DNA of 19,583 bases from an uncultured Bacteroidales bacterium (GTDB lineage Bacteria > Bacteroidota > Bacteroidia > Bacteroidales > UBA932), in NCBI GenBank assembly GCA_900546395.1, contig URDD01000049.1:1-19583 (forward strand), in the 5' to 3' direction. The position numbers and the translations under genes were made by a program. How positions within the stretch are numbered: the stretch's first letter is position 1; each line of letters opens with the position of its first letter. The notes below the pieces were generated by a model. It had not been told where the DNA came from, searched no databases, and was given only the letters and a program-made list of their open reading frames with translations. Positions 6,623-14,700 of this stretch are shown here, piece by piece.

Positions 6623-6934
6623 ATGTACGCAATTGTAGATATTGCAGGCCAGCAGTTTAAAGTTGAGGCTGGTATGGAGATCTTTGTCAACCGTCTTGCG
6701 GCTGAGAAAGGTGCTGCCGTTGAATTTGACAAAGTTCTTCTTCTTGACAATGAAGGAGCAGTCAAGGTAGGTGCTCCTTATGTAGAGGGAGCCGTTGTTA
6801 AGGCTACAGTGCTTGATGACTCTTGCAGAGCAAAGAAGGTACTGGTTTTCAAGAAGAAACGTCGTAAAGGTTATCAGAAGCTCAATGGTCACCGTCAGGA
6901 TTTGACCAAGCTCCAGATTAACGAGATTGCTTAA
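6623..6934 (+). CDS. rplU: 50S ribosomal protein bL21
   Basis: A 103-residue protein of normal bL21 length. The N-terminal MYAIVDIAGQQFKVEAG and the C-terminal basic KVLVFKKKRRKGYQKLNGHRQ with the final LTKLQINEI segment are diagnostic of the family; it binds 23S rRNA in the large subunit. It is the first gene of the conserved rplU-rpmA pair; rpmA follows 24 bases later. The start is the ATG at 6623, the only one consistent with the conserved N-terminus. Confidence 0.97.
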   Translation: MYAIVDIAGQQFKVEAGMEIFVNRLAAEKGAAVEFDKVLLLDNEGAVKVGAPYVEGAVVKATVLDDSCRAKKVLVFKKKRRKGYQKLNGHRQDLTKLQINEIA

Positions 6935-6944
6935 TTCAAATTAC

Positions 6945-6950
6945 AGGAGG
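6945..6950 (+). promoter_or_regulatory. Shine-Dalgarno of rpmA
   Basis: AGGAGG lies eight bases before the rpmA ATG. This is a canonical site in a window where nearly all other genes lack one. Confidence 0.75.
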
Positions 6951-6958
6951 ATTAGATT

Positions 6959-7219
6959 ATGGCACATAAAAAAGGCGTCGGTAGTTCAAAGAACGGTCGT
7001 GAATCGCATAGCAAACGTCTCGGTATCAAGAAATTCGGTGATCAGGTAGTTAAAGCCGGTAACATCATCGTTCGCCAGAGAGGTACTGTACACAATCCGG
7101 GAGCAAACGTAGGAATGGGTAAAGACCATACACTTTATGCTCTTGTAGCAGGAAAAGTAAGTTTCTGTAAGAAAGCAGAAAACAAATCTTTCGTCTCGGT
7201 TATTCCGTTTGAGAACTAA
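6959..7219 (+). CDS. rpmA: 50S ribosomal protein bL27
   Basis: An 86-residue bL27. It begins MAHKKGVGSSKNGRESHSKRLG, the flexible N-terminal tail that reaches toward the peptidyl-transferase centre, and continues with the GGxxVxxGxIIVRQRGTxxxPGxNVGxGxDHTLYAL core in slightly varied form (FGDQVVKAGNIIVRQRGT, then NPGANVGMGKDHTLYAL). There is no N-terminal extension of the kind that must be cleaved in Firmicutes. It follows rplU by 24 bases and is closed by an intrinsic terminator at 7246-7290. Confidence 0.97.
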   Translation: MAHKKGVGSSKNGRESHSKRLGIKKFGDQVVKAGNIIVRQRGTVHNPGANVGMGKDHTLYALVAGKVSFCKKAENKSFVSVIPFEN

Positions 7220-7245
7220 GACTCGGGGGATTTATGACTAAGAAT

Positions 7246-7290
7246 AAGAGGACTGTGACTCCGGGTGAGTTCCAGCCCTCTTTTATTTTT
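7246..7290 (+). terminator. Intrinsic terminator of rplU-rpmA
   Basis: AAGAGG (7246-7251) pairs with CCTCTT ending at 7282. The stem continues inward through CTG/CAG and ACTC/GAGT with two mismatches and one G-U, closing a five-base loop around 7262-7266. A T-rich tail TTTTATTTTT follows at 7281-7290. Confidence 0.85.
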
Positions 7291-7316
7291 AACGATACTA
7301 TTAAAACGAATATATT

Positions 7317-8588
7317 ATGCTGACACTTAAATTGCTTCGTGATGATCCTGAATTTGTGATCAAGAAGCTCGCAGTCAAAAATTTCGATGCGCGCGAAATC
7401 GTGGGAAAAGTTATAGAACTGGACAAGAACCGCAGAGAACTCCAGACAGAACTTGACGCCTGCCTGTCACAGCAGAAACAGAAAGCAGCTCTTATAGGCG
7501 GCCTTATGAAAGAAGGCAAAAAAGAGGAAGCTGAAGCTATAAAGGGAGAAGTCGCTTCTCTAAAAGAGCGTTCAAAGGAACTTGAAGCAAAGTCCGAGCA
7601 GAACAACGAAGAGCTTATGTCTCAAATAGTACTGCTTCCTAATATTCCTTGCGACCTTGTTCCTGAGGGCAAGGATTCTACTGAGAATCTTGTAGTTAAG
7701 ATGGGAGGAGATATTCCTGAACTTGACTCTGATGCTCTTCCTCACTGGGAACTCGCAAAAAAATTCGATATTATAGATTTTGATCTCGGAGTCAAACTTA
7801 CCGGAGCCGGTTTCCCTGTATATAAAGGCAAAGGAGCGCGACTTCAGAGAGCGCTTATCAATATGTTCCTGGATATCAACACAAAGGCTGGGTATCTTGA
7901 AGTTGAGCCTCCTGTAATGGTTAATGAGGCATCTGGCTTTGGTACAGGACAGCTTCCTGATAAAGAGGGGCAGATGTACCATGCAAATCTTGATAACTTC
8001 TATTTGGTACCAACTGCAGAAGTTCCTGTTACTAATATTTACAGGGATGTAATTCTCGGAGCAAATGATTTTCCTGTAAAGATGACAGCCTACACTCCTT
8101 GCTTCCGCAGAGAGGCTGGTTCATACGGAAAAGATGTAAGGGGACTGAACAGACTTCACCAGTTTGATAAAGTAGAGATAGTCCGTCTCGAAAAACCGGA
8201 AAATTCGTATGCTGCACTTGACGATATGGTTGCTCATGTAGAGTCAATAGTAAAGAAGCTTGGACTTCCGTACAGAATTCTGCGCCTTTGCGGAGGTGAT
8301 TTGAGTTTTACTTCTGCTATTACGTATGACTTCGAGGTATTTTCAGCAGCCCAGCAGAGGTGGCTGGAAATCAGTTCTGTTTCAAACTTTGAGTCTTATC
8401 AGGCTAACAGGTTGAAACTCAGATATAAAGATGAAGAAGGAAAGATCCAGCTTGCACATACATTGAACGGAAGTTCTCTTGCATTGCCGCGAGTAGTTGC
8501 AGCCCTTCTTGAGAACAATCAGAAAGACGGAAAGATTATCATTCCTGAAGCGCTCAGGCCTTACACAGGATTTGACTGTATAGACTAA
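7317..8588 (+). CDS. serS: Seryl-tRNA synthetase
   Basis: A 423-residue class II aminoacyl-tRNA synthetase that charges tRNA-Ser (and tRNA-Sec where present); length is normal. The N-terminal arm (about 30-105) is a charged coiled coil that contacts the long variable arm of the tRNA. The serine-binding TAE is at 233-235, motif 2 is FRREAGSYGKDVRG (263-276), and motif 3 is LNGSSLALPRVVAALLEN (383-400). The ATG at 7317 comes 26 bases after the rpmA terminator without a Shine-Dalgarno or a recognisable -7 element, so its promoter is unclear; read-through from rplU-rpmA is possible. ruvC follows after 15 bases, suggesting a serS-ruvC transcript. Confidence 0.97.
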   Translation: MLTLKLLRDDPEFVIKKLAVKNFDAREIVGKVIELDKNRRELQTELDACLSQQKQKAALIGGLMKEGKKEEAEAIKGEVASLKERSKELEAKSEQNNEELMSQIVLLPNIPCDLVPEGKDSTENLVVKMGGDIPELDSDALPHWELAKKFDIIDFDLGVKLTGAGFPVYKGKGARLQRALINMFLDINTKAGYLEVEPPVMVNEASGFGTGQLPDKEGQMYHANLDNFYLVPTAEVPVTNIYRDVILGANDFPVKMTAYTPCFRREAGSYGKDVRGLNRLHQFDKVEIVRLEKPENSYAALDDMVAHVESIVKKLGLPYRILRLCGGDLSFTSAITYDFEVFSAAQQRWLEISSVSNFESYQANRLKLRYKDEEGKIQLAHTLNGSSLALPRVVAALLENNQKDGKIIIPEALRPYTGFDCID

Positions 8589-8603
8589 ATATTTATCACA
8601 AGT

Positions 8604-9167
8604 TTGAGTAAACGTGAAATAATAATGGGAATTGACCCCGGAACCAATATTCTAGGTTACGGGGTCATTGCTATTGGACGGAAGGGACCGGAATTCGTGA
8701 CAATGGGCACTCTTGATCTTAGGAAAGAAAAAGACCCGTTCAAGAAACTGGACATGATATTTACGGGGACAGGAGAGGTAATGGACATATATTCCCCTGA
8801 TTATGTAGCCATAGAATCTCCGTTCTACGGAAAGAATCCCCAGGTTATCCTTAAGCTCGGCCGTGCCCAGGGAGCGGCGATAACTGCTGCCTTGCATCGC
8901 GGAATACCTGTTCAGGAATATGCTCCCAGAAAGGCAAAACTCGCCATAACTGGTGTAGGTTCGGCCTCAAAGGAGCAGGTCAGTAATATGATATGTAAAA
9001 TTCTTAATACAGGTTTTTCTCCAGAGCATCTTGACGCCACGGATGCTCTGGCCATTGCTCTCTGTCACTATTATCAGATGACAAGTCCCGTTCCTGATAT
9101 CAGAGCGGCATCGGACTGGAAAAAATTTCTGGCTGACAACCCCGAAAGAGTGCAAGGTAACTTCTAA
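8604..9167 (+). CDS. ruvC: Holliday junction resolvase RuvC
   Basis: A 187-residue RuvC endonuclease, which cuts Holliday junctions with RuvAB during recombinational repair. The four acidic catalytic residues are in place: D11 in GIDPGT, E71 in IESPF, and D144 and D147 in LDATDALAIA. A short C-terminal extension after about 160 is normal for Bacteroidota. The start is TTG at 8604, giving MSKREIIMGIDPGT; the first in-frame ATG (8625) would begin directly at MGIDPGT and remove most of the first beta strand, so TTG is preferred though not certain. It lies 15 bases after serS and is followed by a hairpin at 9170-9194. Confidence 0.95.
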   Translation: MSKREIIMGIDPGTNILGYGVIAIGRKGPEFVTMGTLDLRKEKDPFKKLDMIFTGTGEVMDIYSPDYVAIESPFYGKNPQVILKLGRAQGAAITAALHRGIPVQEYAPRKAKLAITGVGSASKEQVSNMICKILNTGFSPEHLDATDALAIALCHYYQMTSPVPDIRAASDWKKFLADNPERVQGNF

Positions 9168-9169
9168 AG

Positions 9170-9194
9170 TTTGCCACATACTGATTGTGGCAAA
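9170..9194 (+). terminator. Hairpin immediately after ruvC
   Basis: TTTGCCACA (9170-9178) pairs perfectly with TGTGGCAAA (9186-9194) around a seven-base loop, starting three bases after the ruvC stop. It is followed by A residues rather than T, so it may protect the 3' end or act only weakly as a terminator. Confidence 0.5.
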
Positions 9195-9212
9195 AAAATA
9201 AGGCACCAGTTT

Positions 9213-9220
9213 TAACTTTG
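9213..9220 (+). promoter_or_regulatory. Possible -7 element before the outer-membrane receptor gene
   Basis: TAACTTTG matches TAnnTTTG exactly. No TTTG is found 19 bases upstream. If used, transcription would begin near 9227 and the leader would contain the terminator-like hairpin at 9252-9275. Confidence 0.4.
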
Positions 9221-9251
9221 AGTTAATTGATGTGTCTAATTTCTGATTTCG

Positions 9252-9275
9252 AAAGCTGGCGGCAGTCAGCTTTTT
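9252..9275 (+). terminator. Terminator-like hairpin (ruvC terminator or receptor-gene attenuator)
   Basis: AAAGCTGGC (9252-9260) pairs with GTCAGCTTT (9265-9273), with one G-U, around a GGCA loop; a run of five T ends at 9275. This is a canonical intrinsic terminator shape. Directly after it, 9277-9290 is a perfect 14-base palindrome TTATATTAATATAA. Depending on where transcription starts, it ends ruvC messages or sits in the receptor leader. Confidence 0.6.
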
Positions 9276-9308
9276 GTTATATTAATATAAAGAAAACGGA
9301 TTTAACAG

Positions 9309-12293
9309 ATGGAAAGGTTGTTTGATTATATGTTGCGTACAATTGTTTTTGTGTGTTTCATTTTATCAAGTATTATTCTTCAGGCGCAAGCCTCATATTC
9401 GGTCAAATTGAAACTTGAAGACTCCAAGACTGGAGAGCCGGTATCCTTTGCCACAGTTTCCCTTACGGCAAAAGGTGCGGAATCTCCCTTGAAATATGTG
9501 CTCAGTACTGCGGAAGGAAATGCGGAAATATCCAAAGTTCCGAAAGGGAACTATGTGCTAAAAGTCGATATGATGGGATATAAGCCATATGCTTCGGATA
9601 TCGCTCTTGCCAGGAATACAGATCTTGGAAAGTTGAAAATAGTTCCTGACAATGTAATGCTCGATGCCGCGACTGTCGCTGCGGTAGGAAATCCTATAAT
9701 TGTAAAGAAAGATACCATAGAATACACAGCGTCTTCGTTCAAGACAACTGATAATGATATGCTTGAGGAACTTCTTAAGAAGCTCCCCGGTGTGGAAGTG
9801 GGAACAGACGGATCCGTCACGGCAAACGGGGAGACCATTTCAAAAATCATGATTGACGGAAAAGAGTTCTTTCTTGATGATCCCCAGCTTGCGACAAAGA
9901 ACATTCCGGCAAAAATAATCAACAAAATCAGGGTCGTCGAGCGCAAGTCAGAGCAGGCTCGCTTTACTGGTATCGATGACGGAAACGAGGAGACAGTAAT
10001 TGATCTGAGTGTCAAGCCTGGTATGATGGACGGATGGTTCGGTAATCTGATGGCAGGAGGAGGGCATGATATGCCTGACAAAGGGTATTATACCGGAGAT
10101 AAGAGCGCATCCAAAGACGGATGGCGTTATCAGGGTGCAGGAATGGCAGGACGTTATACAAACAAAAGCCAGATAAGCATAATACTTAACGGAAACAACA
10201 CTAACAACCGTGGTTTCAACGATATGTCTGCAGGAATGATGCAGGGAATGCGCGGCTCCAGAGGAATGGGCCGCGGTATGGGAGGCTGGGGAAATAACGG
10301 CATTACCACGTCCTGGATGGCAGGAGCCAACGGAGCGTTCGACCTTCTTGATGATAAAATGGATTTGTCAGCCAACTATATGTACGGCGGGTCAGATAAA
10401 TATGTAGAAGAGCAAAGTTCCAGGACCACATACATGGACGACGGTAGCAGCCTTATTTATGATAATAACGGATACAATACTACCAGAAGCCAGGGGCACC
10501 GTTTCGGAATAAGGGTTGACCATAAATTTTCAGACAATACCTCTATACTTTTTGAGCCGAGGTTCAATTTCGGTACAGGCAGTTTTTCGGAATATACGGA
10601 TTTCTCCACAGTCAGTGAAAAGGAAGGTCTGAGAAATATGACTAATAACGGTTTCAATGACAATTCAGGAACCAACAGAAACTGGACCGCAAGCGGTTTT
10701 CTGCTTTTCCGGCAGCGTTTGGGGAAGCCGGGAAGGACTATATCAGCAATGTTCAACTACAACTTCAGCAACAACGATCTCTATGGTTTCAACCAGTCAT
10801 TGACAACGACATATGAGAATCCGGAATCTCCTTCGGATTCAATTATCAACCAGAGATATGACCAAAACTCAAAGAGTTCTTCTCTGTCAGCCAGACTTGT
10901 ATATACGGAGCCGCTGGGACGCGACTTCTATCTGCAGGCGAGCTATTCATACTCGTGGAACAAAAGCACATCCCTTAAAGATACGTATAACAGCGGTGGA
11001 GAAAACCAAAGTGCAAATCTGGACAGGACAGACGGACGTCTGAGCTATATCCGTGACGGAGAAATCTATGATCCGACATATTCCAATGACATAAGGAACA
11101 GATATATAAACCAAAGTGCAGGTCTGACATTCATGTATCAGAAAGAAAAGCTAAGAGCTCAGTTGGGAGCATCTGTTAAGCCGACAGATACTGACAACAA
11201 GACCAACGGAGAAGAATACAACAGCAATGTTCTGAACTGGTCACCTGAGGCAATGCTCAGCTATGATATAAATGACAATACAACGGTGAGGTTTTTTTAT
11301 TTCGGGCGTTCTTCCCAGCCATCTACTTCACAGCTGATGCCGGTACCGGATAATTCGGACCCCTTGAACATTTCTCTTGGAAACCCATACCTGACTCCGT
11401 ACTTCAATCACAACCTAAGGGGGATGTTCGGATATACCAACAGGGAGACATTTACTTCAGTGCACGCAAGGTTCGGAGGTAGCATAGTTCAGGATGCAAT
11501 ACTCAACGCACAGTGGTATGACTCCAACGGAGCGCAGTATTCAATTCCAGTCAATGGTCCTATTACAGGATCAGTTGATGCGAGAGTGATGTTCAATACA
11601 CCTTTCTCAAGAAAATCGAAATTTTCCATTTCATCTATGACATATTTGAGATATAACAACTCATCTTCATATGTCGGAAAGACAGGAGCCTTTGATACTG
11701 AAAAATATTACGACTCAAAGACAGCCGAATTTGATTATGGCTTATTCTATGAGGACTTCAGTACAAAAGGTGATGAGATGTTTACTCACAATAAGATTCA
11801 GTCAATGAATTTTACGGAAAGACTGCGCTTTACCTTCAGAAGCGATCTTGTCGAGCTTAATCTTGGAGGACGCACAAGGATGTCAAAGTCATGGTACACG
11901 ATTTCATCTGCAAGCCAGAAGCCTACCTGGAATAATCAGTTGGATTTCTCCATGAACTGGACCATACCGGCCGGATTTGGTATTTCTTCAGATTTGAACT
12001 ATAACTGGTACAACGGATATACCACTCAGCAGGATGATGAGTTTGTGCTTAATGCAGAAGTTTCAAAATTATTGTTCAAAAAGAAGTTTACACTTGCCGT
12101 AAAGGCCTATGATATATTGAATCAGGCAAAAAACCTGTCTGTAACAGATGCTTCCAACTACCATCTCGAGACCAGGAACAATACGCTTGGACGCTATATA
12201 ATATTATCGCTGACTTACCGGTTCGGTACCTTCGGCGGACCGGGAGGCGGACGCGGCCCGATGGGTTCCGGTCCTCATGGTCCGAGACACTGA
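9309..12293 (+). CDS. Outer-membrane TonB-receptor-like beta-barrel protein
   Basis: A 994-residue outer-membrane protein of the CarboxypepD_reg-like / plug / OMP_b-brl_3 type. A signal peptide spans about 1-28 (hydrophobic TIVFVCFILSSIILQAQA); translation might also begin at M8. Residues 30-112 form a carboxypeptidase-regulatory-like beta-sandwich (TGEPVSFATV, NYVLKVDMMGY). Residues about 130-236 resemble a plug (LLKKLPGVEVGTDGSVTANG, ISKIMIDGKEFF, IPAKIINKIRVVE). The rest is a large barrel rich in aromatic and polar alternation, ending YRFGTF at 970-975. Two odd segments stand out: a Met/Gly-rich insertion at 306-330 and a 19-residue Gly/Pro/Arg/His tail (976-994) beyond the last strand. 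No SusD-like partner is adjacent, so a glycan-uptake role is not supported; the substrate is unknown. Confidence 0.88.
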   Translation: MERLFDYMLRTIVFVCFILSSIILQAQASYSVKLKLEDSKTGEPVSFATVSLTAKGAESPLKYVLSTAEGNAEISKVPKGNYVLKVDMMGYKPYASDIALARNTDLGKLKIVPDNVMLDAATVAAVGNPIIVKKDTIEYTASSFKTTDNDMLEELLKKLPGVEVGTDGSVTANGETISKIMIDGKEFFLDDPQLATKNIPAKIINKIRVVERKSEQARFTGIDDGNEETVIDLSVKPGMMDGWFGNLMAGGGHDMPDKGYYTGDKSASKDGWRYQGAGMAGRYTNKSQISIILNGNNTNNRGFNDMSAGMMQGMRGSRGMGRGMGGWGNNGITTSWMAGANGAFDLLDDKMDLSANYMYGGSDKYVEEQSSRTTYMDDGSSLIYDNNGYNTTRSQGHRFGIRVDHKFSDNTSILFEPRFNFGTGSFSEYTDFSTVSEKEGLRNMTNNGFNDNSGTNRNWTASGFLLFRQRLGKPGRTISAMFNYNFSNNDLYGFNQSLTTTYENPESPSDSIINQRYDQNSKSSSLSARLVYTEPLGRDFYLQASYSYSWNKSTSLKDTYNSGGENQSANLDRTDGRLSYIRDGEIYDPTYSNDIRNRYINQSAGLTFMYQKEKLRAQLGASVKPTDTDNKTNGEEYNSNVLNWSPEAMLSYDINDNTTVRFFYFGRSSQPSTSQLMPVPDNSDPLNISLGNPYLTPYFNHNLRGMFGYTNRETFTSVHARFGGSIVQDAILNAQWYDSNGAQYSIPVNGPITGSVDARVMFNTPFSRKSKFSISSMTYLRYNNSSSYVGKTGAFDTEKYYDSKTAEFDYGLFYEDFSTKGDEMFTHNKIQSMNFTERLRFTFRSDLVELNLGGRTRMSKSWYTISSASQKPTWNNQLDFSMNWTIPAGFGISSDLNYNWYNGYTTQQDDEFVLNAEVSKLLFKKKFTLAVKAYDILNQAKNLSVTDASNYHLETRNNTLGRYIILSLTYRFGTFGGPGGGRGPMGSGPHGPRH

Positions 12294-12310
12294 TCAGCAC
12301 CGGTATCTTG

Positions 12311-12350
12311 AAAAAGAGGAAGTGATGCACGGCATCATTTCCTCTTTATT
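12311..12350. terminator. Shared convergent terminator of receptor and EamA genes
   Basis: AAAGAGGAAGTGATGC (12313-12328) pairs with GCATCATTTCCTCTTT (12332-12347) over 16 positions with one G-U, around a three-base loop. A-rich and T-rich flanks allow use from both sides. The stop codon of the minus-strand EamA gene (12335-12337) lies within the right arm. Confidence 0.85.
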
Positions 12351-13249
12351 GTGTATTGGGACAGGATTACACCCACAGTCGAGATAGCTATACCTGCGAA
12401 CTGTCTTGCATTGAGATCTTCATGACCTAGAATCCAGGCAACGATGGCAGCGGCAACAGGAATAAGTGCTGAAAATATACTGGATTTGGCGACTCCCAGA
12501 CTTTTGATTGTGCTGACCCACAGAGAGAAGGCCAGGCTTGAACAAAGGACAGACAGACAGATTATCGGATACCAAACATCCATTGTCATATAAGATGAAG
12601 AAAAGTCATCGAGACCTTTGAAAAGGAAAAGGGGAAACAGATAAATGGAGCCGATAAGAAACTGGTACATAACTATAATCTGACTGGAGTAATTTCCAGA
12701 CAGACTTTTAGTGACGGACGCATGTCCTACTTCGCTAATCACGGCTATAAGAAGCAGTATTATACCGAATATGAAATTCTCACCGAGTTCTCCCTTGCTC
12801 ATAACTACCAGGATGATACCGACAAGTGACATAAGTATTCCTGCTACATTGACCAAATTTATTTTTTCCTTGAAGAAAATCATTCCTGCTCCAATGGAGA
12901 AAATAGGAATTGTGGCAATAATCATGGCACTGAGAGTAGGGGAGCCTGTTTCCTTGAGCCCGTAGGACTCGCAGATAAAATATATGAATGGTTCAAAGAA
13001 TGCGAGAAGCAGAAACTTCGGCAAATCTTTTTTTTGAATTCGTTTGATTCGTCCTGCAGCCGCATTGAGCAGGAAGAGTACTATGCCGGCCAGCAGGATT
13101 CTTACGAAAACGAAGTAAAATACAGGAATGTTGAGGGCTATCAGTTTGTCTGTCCAGATGTATGAAATTCCCCAAAGGGTAATAGCAAAAGTGGAGACTA
13201 TGTAAATCAGAGCTTTTGATTTGTGGTTTTTCTTAATGTTCTCTTCCAT
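12335..13249 (-). CDS. EamA/DMT-family transporter
   Basis: A 304-residue inner-membrane protein with about ten hydrophobic helices arranged as two EamA repeats (about 16-150 and 165-300), the layout of drug/metabolite transporters. The first repeat ends with the family-typical segment YGLKETGSPTLSAMIIATIPIF (about 115-136) and the second includes SLGVAKSSIFSALIPVAAAIVAW (about 254-276). Such proteins export amino acids, nucleobases or other small metabolites; the substrate cannot be read from the sequence. It starts 23 bases after the dihydroorotase stop, so it is probably the third gene of the GT2-pyrC operon. Its last codons (K-R-K-stop) are embedded in the shared terminator. Confidence 0.88.
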   Translation of the reverse strand: MEENIKKNHKSKALIYIVSTFAITLWGISYIWTDKLIALNIPVFYFVFVRILLAGIVLFLLNAAAGRIKRIQKKDLPKFLLLAFFEPFIYFICESYGLKETGSPTLSAMIIATIPIFSIGAGMIFFKEKINLVNVAGILMSLVGIILVVMSKGELGENFIFGIILLLIAVISEVGHASVTKSLSGNYSSQIIVMYQFLIGSIYLFPLFLFKGLDDFSSSYMTMDVWYPIICLSVLCSSLAFSLWVSTIKSLGVAKSSIFSALIPVAAAIVAWILGHEDLNARQFAGIAISTVGVILSQYTIKRK

Positions 13250-13272
13250 AAAACTCCCGGATGTTTAGTGTT

Positions 13273-14700
13273 TTACCTGTTGAATATTAGTTTTTTGCCT
13301 AAAACGGCGTTAGTGTCAGTTTTTCCTTCATTGACAGCCTCTTTGCCTGAAATGAAAACGGTTTCAACATAACCTTGAAGTTCGATGCCTTCGTATGGAC
13401 TCCATCCGCATTTGTATTTCAGACTGTCTTTGGTTACTGTGAATTTCCTGTCGGGATCCACGACTGTCAGATCTGCATAATATCCTTTCTGTATCTTGCC
13501 CCTTCTGTCTATTCCGAAAATTTCAGCTGCCCTCTCTGAAAAGACAGAAGCTATCCGTGTCAGAGGAATATCATTCCGGGCAGCTATTGTAATAAGTACC
13601 GGAAGTGACTGTTGAATCGATGGCAAGCCGGAAGGGGCCGCAAGATATTTTCTTTCCTTCTCGGCAGAGAGGTGTGGAGCGTGGTCTGAACCTATGCTGT
13701 CTATAGTTCCGTCTCTCAATGCATTTATTAGAGCTTCCCTGTCTTTTCCTGTCTTGACAGAAGGATTGCATTTCAGGCGGCTACCCATTTTTTCATAATC
13801 ATCATCGCAGAACCACAGGTAGTTGACAGATGTTTCAGCTGTTATTCCGTTGTTTATGCTTTTGGCAGCACGAACCATTTCCACTTCCTCAGCTGTACTT
13901 ACATGCAGCAGATGGAGGCGTGTGCCGTACTTTATAGCCATCTCCAATGCTTTGGCAGAAGACTTTATACAGGCCTTCCTGCTTCTTATATTTTCATGTT
14001 CACTGAACGGTATCTCTTCTCCGAATTTTTCCTGTGCCGCAGATATATTTTCACGTATTATGCTTTCGTCTTCGCAGTGTACAAGAACTTCCTTTTTATC
14101 ATTCCTGAATATTCTTTCGAGTGCGGATTCGTTATCTACCAGCATGTTACCGGTTGATGACCCCATAAATACCTTTATGCCTCCGAAACTCTCCGCCCCT
14201 TCTTTGCTATCCATCATTGCGGATATTTCTTTGAAATTACTGTTGGTCGCACCAATATGGAAACCGAAATTAGCATAAGATCTGCCCTCAGCCATATTTA
14301 TTTTTTCCTCCAGCCTCTCAGCTGATATTGTCGGCGGTGTTGTGTTGGGCATATCTACAAAAGATGTCACTCCTCCGGCTATTGCAGCTAAGGATTCGGA
14401 AGCCATATCTGCCTTTTCCGTAAGCCCCGGTTCTCTGAAATGCACGTGTGTGTCTATTCCTCCGGAAAGGAGCATCTTGCCAGTAAGATCATATATCCTG
14501 GCATCCGGATATGATTTTTTGAATTCTTCCGGAAGACTGCAATATGGGATTTTTTTTCCTTCAAATACCACAGTGCCGTCTTCTTCAGGATGCAAGACTT
14601 CTGATATTTTTTCTCCGGAAACAGTAACAGATCCGTTTCCGGCTGATTCTCCTGTAACTATAGTAGCGTTGTAAAGTAAAAGCATGATGCCCGGATTCAT
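13273..14700 (-). CDS. pyrC: Dihydroorotase
   Basis: A 475-residue amidohydrolase that closes N-carbamoyl-aspartate to dihydroorotate, the third step of pyrimidine synthesis. The metal site is visible: H85 and H87 in DTHVHFREPG, K176 in GGIKVFMG (candidate carboxylated lysine), H208 in VHCEDE, H266 in LLHVST, and D339 in GSDHAPH. The product ends with the usual amidohydrolase beta-sandwich (KGYYADLTVVDP). The ATG at 14700 overlaps the GT2 stop as TAATG, sharing one base, which suggests translational coupling; M6 (14685) is an alternative start that would sit right before the LLLYNATIV strand. The N-terminal region (about 35-70) is longer than in many class I enzymes but fits the Bacteroidota form. 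Confidence 0.93.
   Translation of the reverse strand: MNPGIMLLLYNATIVTGESAGNGSVTVSGEKISEVLHPEEDGTVVFEGKKIPYCSLPEEFKKSYPDARIYDLTGKMLLSGGIDTHVHFREPGLTEKADMASESLAAIAGGVTSFVDMPNTTPPTISAERLEEKINMAEGRSYANFGFHIGATNSNFKEISAMMDSKEGAESFGGIKVFMGSSTGNMLVDNESALERIFRNDKKEVLVHCEDESIIRENISAAQEKFGEEIPFSEHENIRSRKACIKSSAKALEMAIKYGTRLHLLHVSTAEEVEMVRAAKSINNGITAETSVNYLWFCDDDYEKMGSRLKCNPSVKTGKDREALINALRDGTIDSIGSDHAPHLSAEKERKYLAAPSGLPSIQQSLPVLITIAARNDIPLTRIASVFSERAAEIFGIDRRGKIQKGYYADLTVVDPDRKFTVTKDSLKYKCGWSPYEGIELQGYVETVFISGKEAVNEGKTDTNAVLGKKLIFNR

Noticed and set aside
9551..10081. A 176-codon minus-strand open frame inside the receptor gene
   Set aside because: It is antisense to the conserved regulatory-like and plug domains, with no regulatory sequence of its own.
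9309..12293. SusC-type glycan-uptake receptor
   Set aside because: No SusD partner, glycoside hydrolase or regulator is nearby, and the barrel resembles the OMP_b-brl_3 type rather than SusC.
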